Shown here in pieces: positions 1-6,126 of a stretch of DNA of 8,921 nucleotides. The translations under genes were made by a program, and so were the position numbers. The notes under the pieces were generated by a model. That model was given only the letters and a program-made list of their open reading frames with translations, was not told where the DNA came from and did not search any database. The stretch comes from Anaerolineaceae bacterium UBA6801 (GTDB lineage Bacteria; Chloroflexota; Anaerolineae; Anaerolineales; Anaerolineaceae), in assembly GCA_002452315.1 (NCBI GenBank), contig DKFH01000121.1, positions 1 to 8,921 of the forward strand. The letters run 5' to 3'. Position 1 is the first letter of the stretch, and every line of letters starts with the position of its first letter.

Positions 1-2
1 CG

Positions 3-365
3 CCTGTAGAATCCTTATCAGGCGGAAACCAGCAGAGGGCAGCTTTGTCTTTATTGAAGGACACCCTCTCCATCATCCTGCTGGAACATCCCACCCGCGG
101 GTTGGATATCGAATCGGCCATCTACATGTGGGACAAATTAAAGGAGCGCTGCGCAAACGGCACTTCCATCTTCTTCATCTCTGCAGATTTGGACGAAATC
201 TTACGCTATAGCGACCGCATCCTGGTGTTCTTTAGCGGTCATGTATCAAAACCGCAAGATTCAGCCTCTATCAGCCTGGAACAATTGGGCCAACTGATCG
301 GTGGGAAAGGCTGGGATCGAGCGTTGGATAATGAGGAGACTTATGAAGCAATCTCGCATCCGTAG
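3..365 (+). CDS. ABC transporter ATP-binding protein (nucleoside/simple sugar type), C-terminal end, partial
   Basis: This is the 3' end of a gene that begins outside the window; the frame is open from base 3. It reads through the ABC signature LSGGNQQR (bases 15-38) and then a degenerate Walker B/D-loop, ILLEHPTRGLD. The usual switch histidine region reads ISADLDEIL. The LSGGNQQ plus PTRGLD pattern is typical of the second ATPase domain of double-domain ATPases that energise sugar or nucleoside uptake (RbsA, MglA, YufO types). The usual Walker B Asp-Glu pair is replaced by Glu-His, as expected for the second, weakly catalytic domain of this family. The stop TAG overlaps the next gene's start by 23 bases, so the two are translationally coupled. 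With two BPD_transp_2 permeases downstream, the likely substrate is a nucleoside or related compound. Substrate identity is inference. Confidence 0.9.
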   Translation, partial: PVESLSGGNQQRAALSLLKDTLSIILLEHPTRGLDIESAIYMWDKLKERCANGTSIFFISADLDEILRYSDRILVFFSGHVSKPQDSASISLEQLGQLIGGKGWDRALDNEETYEAISHP

Positions 366-1386
366 TTTATCCATCCTGTTTCAGTTAGGGGGCCTGGTCC
401 TGGCGTTTGGATTTATCTCCCTGATTTTAGTCCTGATTGGCGCAAACCCCTTGCAGGCCTTCAGCCTGATCTGGCAGGGTGCCGTTGGCAGTGATATCCG
501 CATTGCCAGTGTGCTCGTCGCCTGGGTGCCCCTGGCATTGGCCACCTGTGGCGTGCTGGTCACCTTCACGGCCGGCTTATGGAACATCGGTATTGAGGGT
601 CAAATCACCATCGGGGCGATCTTTACCACCGGCGTGATTCGACTGTTTTTAAACACCTCGGTCAACCCAATTTTGGTGATCATCATTTCAATTTTAGCCG
701 GGATGGTAGGCGGCGCGCTGTGGGCTGCCCTGGCCGGTGTTTTGAAAGTGTTCGGCGGTGTGAACGAAATTTTCGGCGGTTTGGGGCTCAATTTCATCGC
801 CACAGCACTCAACATCGGTCTGATCTTTGGCGCCTGGAGCCGACCAGGGGTTGCCTCCATGAGCGGCACAGAACCTTTCCCCGTTGAATATTGGCTGCCG
901 ACCTTCCAAAATTATCGCTTCAGCTGGTATTCGATCATCCTGACGGTCATCGGGCTGGTGGTGATCTATTTCCTGCTGCAGGGCACCCATTTTGGTTTGC
1001 GACTGAAGGCTGTCGGTAAGGGCATTAAATCCGCCTTCCGGCTGGGGATCCCCACCTGGCAGCATATGCTGCTCTCGTTTTTGGTGTGCGGGCTGTTCGC
1101 CGGGTTGGCTGGCGCACTGCAAGTCGTCGCGGTTTACCACCGCCTAATCCCCTCCATTTCCAGCGGTTACGGCTTCATGGGTCTGATGATCGGTATGCTG
1201 ATCAATTACCAGGCAATCTGGGTTGCACCCATTGCCCTGTTCTTCGCTGCCTTGAACATTGGCGGCATCCAACTGCCGATCGTGATGAAACTGGATTCCA
1301 CCTTATCCGGCGTGATCCAGGGCACCCTGGTGTTATTCATCTTGTTGATGCAAGGCGTTAAACAGAAGGTTCTGGGAGAGAAGTAG
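343..1386 (+). CDS. ABC transporter permease (BPD_transp_2, YufP/NupP-like)
   Basis: A 347-residue, very hydrophobic inner-membrane permease with roughly eight to ten membrane segments. I chose the ATG at 343 because AGGAG lies at 334-338 just before it; GTG 301 and ATG 331 are in-frame alternatives that lack such spacing. The motif AGLWNIGIEGQITIGAI (about residues 77-93) closely resembles the 'N-I-G-x-E-G' motif of the first permease in BmpA-type nucleoside importers. It overlaps the ATPase gene and is followed after 8 bases by the second permease, so all three are one operon. It would form one half of the membrane channel, with energy from the upstream ATPase. The substrate-binding lipoprotein is not in the window. 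Family assignment is firm; the nucleoside substrate is inferred. Confidence 0.93.
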   Translation: MKQSRIRSLSILFQLGGLVLAFGFISLILVLIGANPLQAFSLIWQGAVGSDIRIASVLVAWVPLALATCGVLVTFTAGLWNIGIEGQITIGAIFTTGVIRLFLNTSVNPILVIIISILAGMVGGALWAALAGVLKVFGGVNEIFGGLGLNFIATALNIGLIFGAWSRPGVASMSGTEPFPVEYWLPTFQNYRFSWYSIILTVIGLVVIYFLLQGTHFGLRLKAVGKGIKSAFRLGIPTWQHMLLSFLVCGLFAGLAGALQVVAVYHRLIPSISSGYGFMGLMIGMLINYQAIWVAPIALFFAALNIGGIQLPIVMKLDSTLSGVIQGTLVLFILLMQGVKQKVLGEK

Positions 1387-1394
1387 GAGTTCTT

Positions 1395-2393
1395 ATGTCA
1401 GGAGACATTATTCTTTTAGGCTTAGCCGGCGTGATTGCCTCAGGCGCGCCGATTGTCCTGGCCTCCGTCGGTGAAGCATTGACCGAACGTGCAGGCGTGA
1501 TCAACCTTTCACTGAACGGGTTGATCATCCTTTCTGCCATGATGGGCTTCTGGGTGGCAACAGAAACAGACAGCCTGCTGCTGGGCTTTTTGGCCGGTGC
1601 GTTGGTGGGCGCACTGGTCTCTGCGATTGTGGCCTTCAGCAGCATTACCTTAAAACAATCCCAGGTCGCCGTCGGGTTCATCCTCACCATCACCTGCCGC
1701 GACCTGGCTTATTTCCTGGGCAACCCCATCATGGGTCGCCAGGGTCCGATCATGCTGTCCACGCCGATCCCGCTGCTGAAGCAAATCCCCATCATCGGTC
1801 CGTTGCTGTTTCAGCAATCCCTGATGACCTATTTCAGCATTATCCTGATCTTCCTGGCCTGGTTCTGGATCTATAAAACTAGGCCTGGCTTGATGCTGCA
1901 GGGCATTGGTGAAAAGCCAGCCGCTGCCTATGTGCGCGGGGCCAATGTGCAACGCATGCGCTATTTTTACACCATCCTGGGCGGCGCCCTGGTGGGCCTG
2001 GCCGGGCCGCTCTATACCCTGAGCGTGAAGGCCGGCTGGAAGGGCACCATCACAGGCCTGGACGGCATCGGCTGGATCGCCCTGGCAATCACCATCTTTG
2101 GCGGTTGGAACCCAATCCGGGTCGCCTTCGGGGCTTACCTGTTTGCTTTCCTGCAGTGGCTGGGTTTGGTGTTGCAGTCCTCATGGACCTTCATCCCCTC
2201 ACAGGTGCTGCAAGTGGCGCCGTTTCCCCTGATGATCCTGACACTCTTACTGGTGAATTTAGGCAATACAGAATGGATGTCCAGGGTGCTGGCCACCTTG
2301 CCAGACGGGGTCAGAAACCGGGTCACAAAGCTGATCCGCTCGCTGCGCTCTCAGCCGCCCGCCGCGCTGGGGACGCCCTTCGAACGCCAGTAA
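1395..2393 (+). CDS. ABC transporter permease (BPD_transp_2, YufQ/NupQ-like)
   Basis: A 332-residue integral membrane protein, the second permease of the same importer. TAGGAGT at 1384-1390 gives a good ribosome site 4 bases before the ATG, and it overlaps the stop codon of the previous gene. Near the N-terminus GEALTERAGVINLSLNGLI (about residues 26-44) matches the 'G-E-x-x-T-E-R-x-G-V-x-N-L' signature of the YufQ-type permease. A cytoplasmic loop, GEKPAAAYVRGANVQRMRYF, is where this family contacts the ATPase. It is the last gene of the operon: the opposing protease gene ends 4 bases downstream, and no terminator hairpin is visible between them. The C-terminal ~35 residues are polar and rich in Arg and Pro. 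It should pair with the upstream permease as a heterodimer. Confidence 0.93.
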   Translation: MSGDIILLGLAGVIASGAPIVLASVGEALTERAGVINLSLNGLIILSAMMGFWVATETDSLLLGFLAGALVGALVSAIVAFSSITLKQSQVAVGFILTITCRDLAYFLGNPIMGRQGPIMLSTPIPLLKQIPIIGPLLFQQSLMTYFSIILIFLAWFWIYKTRPGLMLQGIGEKPAAAYVRGANVQRMRYFYTILGGALVGLAGPLYTLSVKAGWKGTITGLDGIGWIALAITIFGGWNPIRVAFGAYLFAFLQWLGLVLQSSWTFIPSQVLQVAPFPLMILTLLLVNLGNTEWMSRVLATLPDGVRNRVTKLIRSLRSQPPAALGTPFERQ

Positions 2394-2397
2394 GGCA

Positions 2398-3540
2398 TTA
2401 ACCGGGCTCAGCGCCCTGCCAGGCTTCAGCCTTGGCAATGCGGGCGCCCAGGGGCGGATGGTTGTAAAACAGGAACACCACCCAGGGCTCCGGATCCACA
2501 TCACTCAAATTCTGGTTAGCAAGCCGTGTGAAGGCCGAGGCAAACGCTTCGGCCTTTTGGGTTGCTTTGAGGGCATAATTATCCGCTTCGCCTTCCCGCC
2601 AGCGCGAAATCGCATTATCGATAGGCATGATGATCAGCTGATAAAGGGAAAGCAAGATCATCAACGCCGGCAGCCCGGCCGGGTCGGCCACCCCGGTCAG
2701 CCCAAAGGCGGAGATGGCCCACTCCATCGCCAGGGAGACCAGAAAAAACCCTAATCCCGTGAGCAGCGTGCCAGACCCGATTAGCCAGACCATGTCGTGG
2801 TTCACGTGGTGCCCCAGCTCGTGGGCCAGAACGGTCTCAATCTCATCGGGTGAAAACTCGTTGATCAGGGTATCGCCAAGGATGATGCGCCGGGTATTAC
2901 CCAGTCCCGTCAGGGAGGCGTTGGCCTGCTTGGTGCGGCGCGACATATCCATCTTGTACACCCCCCTCACCTGGGTACCCGCTTTTTCGGCCAGCCGCTT
3001 CAAGCGTTCGGCCAGGTCTGCGTGATCTTCCCCCAGGGGTGTGAATTTATTGAAGATTGGCATCAATAACACCGGGGCCAGGTTGGTCAGCAGCACGCTG
3101 AACAAGAGCATGCCGCCCGTCAGCCATAACCACCAGTAATCGCCGGTTAATCGCAGGATCAGGTACACCAGCTCAATCAAGAGCAACCCCATCACTGCAC
3201 CCACCGCCAGGCCCTTTAACTGGTCGATGAGCCAGTCTTTAAGCGATTGTGTCGCTAGCTCAAAGCGATGCGGCAAAACGAAACCTGTGTAATAGCCCAG
3301 GGGTAAGTTCAGCAGGAAATAAATGCCGCCAAAGATCGCGGCAAAACCTGCCACAATGACCCAGTCATTGCTGGTAAACCCTTCCAACCAGACTCGTGTT
3401 GCGGTCGACCAGCCCGTAACCAGCCACAGGATGGCATACAACAGGCTGATGCCCTGGTCCACCACCCACAGGCGGCGTTTAATCCGGGCGTATTGTTTGG
3501 CTTGTTCTTGTCGTGTGGGGTCAAGCTGTGTCATGTCCAT
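2398..3540 (-). CDS. M48-family membrane metalloprotease (Ste24/CAAX prenyl protease 1-like)
   Basis: A 380-residue zinc endopeptidase of the inner membrane. The zinc motif HELGH is at residues 240-244. The third ligand motif EGEAD is at 316-320, and a C-terminal NHPPLGARI block sits near residues 360-368. The blocks MPIFNKFTPL (about 160-169) and DPEPW...HPPL are typical of Ste24 (Peptidase_M48, with an N-terminal M48_N region of several membrane helices) rather than of the shorter HtpX. Membrane segments are visible in about residues 27-45, 60-85, 108-130, 138-160, 250-275 and 285-308. Bacterial members probably act in membrane protein quality control, and no CAAX substrate need exist. ATG at 3540 follows AAGGA closely; a second ATG two codons later has better spacing. 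The gene stands alone and converges with the ABC operon. Confidence 0.93.
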   Translation of the reverse strand: MDMTQLDPTRQEQAKQYARIKRRLWVVDQGISLLYAILWLVTGWSTATRVWLEGFTSNDWVIVAGFAAIFGGIYFLLNLPLGYYTGFVLPHRFELATQSLKDWLIDQLKGLAVGAVMGLLLIELVYLILRLTGDYWWLWLTGGMLLFSVLLTNLAPVLLMPIFNKFTPLGEDHADLAERLKRLAEKAGTQVRGVYKMDMSRRTKQANASLTGLGNTRRIILGDTLINEFSPDEIETVLAHELGHHVNHDMVWLIGSGTLLTGLGFFLVSLAMEWAISAFGLTGVADPAGLPALMILLSLYQLIIMPIDNAISRWREGEADNYALKATQKAEAFASAFTRLANQNLSDVDPEPWVVFLFYNHPPLGARIAKAEAWQGAEPG

Positions 3541-3607
3541 TTTCCTTTTTGTAAAGCTAATCTGTGTGGCGCCTTACTCCGGTCTGGATGCAATTTTCGG
3601 TTCAAAC

Positions 3608-3622
3608 GCATCCCAGGGATGC
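3608..3622. repeat. 15-bp near-perfect palindrome in the protease leader
   Basis: The bases GCATCCCAGGGATGC form two 7-base arms around a single central A. The palindrome lies about 20-30 bases downstream of the predicted protease transcription start, so it could be an operator or a small RNA hairpin. Function is unproven. Confidence 0.35.
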
Positions 3623-3646
3623 CGGATACACCTATTGTCAGGCTCG

Positions 3647-3655
3647 ATTATAGCA
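3647..3655 (-). promoter_or_regulatory. Extended -10 promoter candidate for the M48 protease gene
   Basis: On the minus strand the bases read TGCTATAAT, a perfect -10 box (3652-3647) with the extended TG element. No good -35 hexamer lies 16-18 bases upstream, which is usual for extended -10 promoters. Transcription would start near 3640, leaving a leader of about 100 bases before the protease ATG at 3540. Confidence 0.5.
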
Positions 3656-3880
3656 TAAGCGCTGCAAAACGCCCTTCTGAAGGGGTTAATAAACGCAGAC
3701 GGAGCACAGCATGCCGTGCCCTTGCGTATATATTGAATTTATTCTAATATTTTACAATGTCACTCGCAAAACCAGATCAGGTTTTGTTTGGTCTTTCTGT
3801 TATTAACCACCCACCTTCTCTGAAAGTTAAGTTGACAACCACCCCCAAGGAATCCGTCACCCGCAGGAAAAATCATATAA

Positions 3881-4110
3881 AATAAGACCATCATCACGCC
3901 CTGTACGCCAATCGAGGTCTGCAAGAACATTCACCGGGTCGAAAGCCGCAGCGATTTAGATCAATTCATTCGTTTTCCGTACCAGTTTTACCAAAACAAC
4001 CCCTATTGGGTACCGCCGCTGCGCTCGGAGCAGTGGCCATAATTCAACCCGCAACAAAACCCGATGCTCAACCATTGCGAGACCCAGCTCTTCCTGTTGA
4101 AGGATGGGTG
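3881..4110 (+). pseudogene. Remnant of a GNAT-like N-acetyltransferase family gene (N-terminal part only)
   Basis: The frame from 3881 contains FIRFPYQFYQNNPYWVPPL followed by RSEQW, then an in-frame TAA at 4040-4042. The same frame continues after it with FNPQQNPMLNHCETQLFL and a few more recognisable residues. Together these match, across the stop, the start of a roughly 370-residue GNAT-related family whose N-terminus reads like 'L-x-x-F-I-x-L-P-x-x-L-Y-x-x-x-P-x-W-V-P-P-L' followed by an 'N-P-x-x-x-H-x-E-x-x-x-F-L' block. No ATG, GTG or TTG starts the frame, and similarity stops near 4110, before any acetyl-CoA binding region. I infer a dead, truncated copy. The rest of the 3541-4166 gap holds only the protease promoter region and an AT-rich stretch (about 3722-3790). 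Confidence 0.6.
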
Positions 4111-4166
4111 TCACCCCTCATCAGTGTTACCAGGTTTGTGAGATGGCCATCGGTTGAGGGGAGAGG

Positions 4167-4742
4167 TTAATCGCGGCTGCCCTGCCAGGGTTGGTAAGCC
4201 TCATTATCAACCCCGATGCGGGCCAGCATACGGCCGACGGTAGCACTCACCAGCGCGTCAATCGTTGTGGGCTGGCTGTAAAAAGCAGGGATGGGGGGAA
4301 AGATGATCGCGCCGGCATGGGCAGCCCTAGCCATCAATTCCAAATGGCCGCTGTGGAGGGGCGTCTCACGCACCGCCAGGAGCAGTGGGCGGCCTTCCTT
4401 CAAGCACACATCCGCCGCGCGGGGGATCAGGCTGTCGGTGTAACTGTTGGCCACACCTGAGAGAGTCTTGATCGAGCAGGGGACGATCAGCATGCCCTCG
4501 GTCGGGTAAGAACCCGAGGCGATCGGCGCGGCCAGGTCATCCGGCGCATAGGTGCGGGCCGCCAGGCGGGCCAGCATGGCTGGGGTCTTCCCGGTCTCTT
4601 CCGTTAATACCCATGCGCCCATCTCGCTGACCACTAAGTGCACCTCTACCTCAAGGTCAGATAAGGTTTCCAAGGCCCGCAGCCCATAAATGGCGCCGCT
4701 GGCGCCTGTGATTGCCAAAATGATGCGTTTGTGATCGGTCAT
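4167..4742 (-). CDS. ubiX: UbiX-family flavin prenyltransferase
   Basis: A 191-residue cytosolic flavoprotein of normal UbiX/Pad1 length. UbiX joins dimethylallyl phosphate to FMN to make prenyl-FMN, the cofactor of UbiD-type decarboxylases. Visible hallmarks are GASGAIYG (13-20) at the flavin-binding N-terminus, ASGSYPTEGM (75-84), VPCSIKTLSGVAN (87-99), RETPLH (125-130) and PPIPAFYSQPTTID (149-162). The ATG at 4742 lies 35 bases after the stop of the aconitase X small subunit, so it probably shares that transcript; the ribosome site is weak. No UbiD gene is in the window. Beside aconitase X, the simplest reading is supply of prenyl-FMN to anhydromevalonate phosphate decarboxylase. A role in aromatic or quinone decarboxylation cannot be excluded. 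No clear intrinsic terminator follows the gene. Confidence 0.93.
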   Translation of the reverse strand: MTDHKRIILAITGASGAIYGLRALETLSDLEVEVHLVVSEMGAWVLTEETGKTPAMLARLAARTYAPDDLAAPIASGSYPTEGMLIVPCSIKTLSGVANSYTDSLIPRAADVCLKEGRPLLLAVRETPLHSGHLELMARAAHAGAIIFPPIPAFYSQPTTIDALVSATVGRMLARIGVDNEAYQPWQGSRD

Positions 4743-4777
4743 AGGTCCAGTATCCTGTTTTTCAGTTAGTGATTACC

Positions 4778-5182
4778 TCAAGTTAATACCTTCAACAAGC
4801 CGCTGTCTGCGTCCACCGCCAGGCGCATGCCCGTGACCAACTGTTCAATCTCAACCTGGTCAATACAGGGGATCTCAGCGATGATGCACCCCACCGCGGT
4901 GATCGGCTCGCACTCCGCGTTGATGATTGCAAGCGGGGCAAGGCCGTCCTGCTTCAAGCGGTAAAGAATGTAAGAGCCCACCGTAGAGCCCTTGCCGGTG
5001 GGAAACACCAGCACCTTGCCCGCCAATGATTGGCCCTGCAGGTCATGCCCGGCCTCAGTGATCACGCCGCTGTCAGGGTCCACCCCGCCATAGAAAGAGA
5101 TGCCCATGCGGCTGACCAGGGCTTCCCCGTCCGCCTGCCCGGGGTAGATCTTCCTGCCAATTTGACAAATTGGTTGGTTCAT
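4778..5182 (-). CDS. Aconitase X small (swivel) subunit, DUF126; likely phosphomevalonate dehydratase small subunit
   Basis: A 134-residue protein matching the separate swivelling domain of aconitase X. It shows GRKIYPGQADGEALVSR (9-25), FYGGVDPDSGVI (30-41), GKVLVFPTGKGSTVGS (55-70) and INAECEPITAVG (87-98). The GKGSTVGS form is what I recall for archaeal phosphomevalonate dehydratase small subunits, rather than the GRGSCSGS-like form of hydroxyproline dehydratases; this is from memory and untested. It should pair with the large subunit encoded at 6123-7325 to dehydrate mevalonate 5-phosphate. It starts 1 base after the DUF3800 stop, so translation is probably coupled to that gene, and UbiX follows. 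The large-subunit gene is not adjacent: an RNA/DUF3800 unit lies between. Confidence 0.88.
   Translation of the reverse strand: MNQPICQIGRKIYPGQADGEALVSRMGISFYGGVDPDSGVITEAGHDLQGQSLAGKVLVFPTGKGSTVGSYILYRLKQDGLAPLAIINAECEPITAVGCIIAEIPCIDQVEIEQLVTGMRLAVDADSGLLKVLT
5157..5173. repeat. 17-bp inverted repeat just inside the aconitase X small-subunit gene
   Basis: CCAATTTG and CAAATTGG form perfect 8-base arms around one central base. On the minus strand this covers roughly codons 4-9 of the gene, so it could be an operator-like site or an RNA hairpin next to the start codon. It may be chance. Confidence 0.35.
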
Positions 5183-5183
5183 C

Positions 5184-5938
5184 TTATTTCCGGTCAGTTC
5201 TTCTTGTTAGGCAAGCAGGGCAAGTACAATGAGGATTAACCAATTGGAGGTGGGACAAACCATGATAAAAGTGTTCATGTTTGTCAAATCGTGATTCAAT
5301 CTCATTAAAGTAATTGATATCGTTTGCTTCATACCTCCTAAAAACTGAATAAGCAATGTGATCAGCTAATTGAACAATCCTGGAAGCTTTACTATCAACA
5401 AAAAGAGGAACTTCGCATAACGTTCTTAATTGATTTCCCCATTGATTACCTTCTTCACGAATAGTTTTCGTTAAATTCTGGAGACCTTGTTCATATGTTG
5501 ATTTATCAAGAATTATTAATCCTTTATACTTTTTGTCTGTGGAAATTCTCTGGAGATAAAGATCAAATCGACTACTTACATCTTCAAAAGCTTTAAGAAC
5601 AGGATCTTCATTTGGAAACGAATTTTTGTGAACCGCGCAAGCAAAAATTTTAATTTCTTGATACGCATCATTTAATGTTCGTAGTACATTTTTAATGATT
5701 TCTATCCGTTGTTCTTTTTTAACAAAATGATTCCAAGGATATTCTTTTCCACGAAATATTTCCGAGGCGTGAAATTCGATGTTGGTAAAATTGTCATTAT
5801 CGATAGATATCGCAACTTTTTCCATCTCATAACTTAACCAGCGAACACTTTGTTCTGGAACACAAACCCCCCCAAAACAAAATATTCTTCATTCTTGTTG
5901 TTTACTGAACCAGAATCATCTAGATAAAGGAGATACAT
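5184..5938 (-). CDS. DUF3800 domain protein, frame interrupted at a seven-G run
   Basis: DUF3800 proteins are putative RNase H-fold enzymes, often in mobile or defence settings; their activity is not established. The ATG at 5938 (GGGAGGG at 5941-5947 upstream) gives MYLLYLDDSGSVN and then EYFVLGG, the usual DUF3800 start with an acidic first strand. This frame stops at 5836-5834. The frame one base back gives VCVPEQSVRWLSYEMEKVA, then EFHASEIFRG, KIFACAVHK, a central ILDK, FVDSKASRIVQLADHIAYSVFRR in two parts, and a Cys-rich end, CTCPAC. The switch lies at G7 (plus-strand C run 5867-5873), so the joined product is about 251 residues, normal for the family. A start at the internal Met (5825) would lose the first strand. 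The gene is visibly more AT-rich than its neighbours, suggesting transfer. It ends 1 base before the small-subunit gene. Confidence 0.85.
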
Positions 5939-5951
5939 AACCCTCCCAATT

Positions 5952-5984
5952 AAAAAACACCTTTGAAGTTATTCCTTCAAAGGT
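5952..5984 (-). terminator. Rho-independent terminator between the structured RNA and DUF3800
   Basis: On the minus strand a perfect 10-bp stem (ACCTTTGAAG with CTTCAAAGGT) encloses a 6-base loop and is followed after one G by six T (5957-5952). It ends 14 bases before the DUF3800 ATG. It should stop both the small RNA and read-through from the aconitase X large-subunit gene, unless it is regulated as an attenuator. Confidence 0.85.
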
Positions 5985-6092
5985 TTATGGCCGAATTGTT
6001 TTATTCTATGTTCCAACCTTATGTCCTTCCGGCCTAATGCAGCCGGGTGGGCTTTTGCCCAACGAATCACCTCATGCGACTCTCCCAACCAC
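5952..6092 (-). ncRNA. Candidate structured small RNA upstream of DUF3800
   Basis: A ~140-base transcript is delimited by a near-consensus promoter (6126-6099) and an intrinsic terminator (5984-5952), with no convincing ORF between them. Predicted local helices, minus strand 5' to 3', are GAGTC/GATTC (6082-6078 with 6068-6064), TGGGC-aaaa-GCCCA (6061-6057 with 6052-6048), CCGGC/GCCGG (6046-6042 with 6033-6029), an AT-rich GAAT/ATTC region, and the terminator stem. Families of conserved RNAs named DUF3800-I to -XI are described next to DUF3800 genes; I cannot assign a subtype or confirm membership. It could be a separate small RNA or a leader controlling the downstream gene. Confidence 0.6.
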
Positions 6093-6093
6093 G

Positions 6094-6126
6094 ATTATAT
6101 TATACAACTTTGGACATAAATGTCAA
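6094..6126 (-). promoter_or_regulatory. Near-consensus sigma-70 promoter for the structured RNA
   Basis: On the minus strand a perfect TTGACA (6126-6121) is followed after 16 bases by a perfect TATAAT (6104-6099). A second overlapping TATAAT lies at 6099-6094. The start point should be near 6092. The -35 box contains the TGA stop codon (6125-6123) of the aconitase X large subunit. This is the strongest promoter visible in the window. Confidence 0.8.

Noticed and set aside
694..1140. Long open frame opposite the first permease, and other antisense frames over 1650-2393, 2458-3025 and 6432-7361
   Set aside because: They lie wholly inside well-supported genes, have low-complexity or Arg/Pro/Gln-rich translations, and lack ribosome sites; they are by-products of GC-rich codon use.
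3733..3758. TTGAAT with TACAAT in the AT-rich stretch as a plus-strand promoter
   Set aside because: The spacer is only 14 bases, and the only downstream frame is a dead gene.
3832..3883. TTGACA at 3832 with TATAAA at 3876 as a promoter for the acetyltransferase remnant
   Set aside because: The spacing is about 38 bases, far beyond 15-19, and no better pair was found.
4114..4161. CCCCTCA...TGAGGGG as a terminator after ubiX
   Set aside because: The arms are 7 bases apart by a 34-base loop with no T-run on the minus strand; not convincing.
5265..5292. Internal minus-strand promoter (TTGACA followed by TATCAT) inside DUF3800 driving the small subunit and UbiX
   Set aside because: The spacer is about 14 bases, too short for a convincing promoter, though it would explain expression past the terminator.
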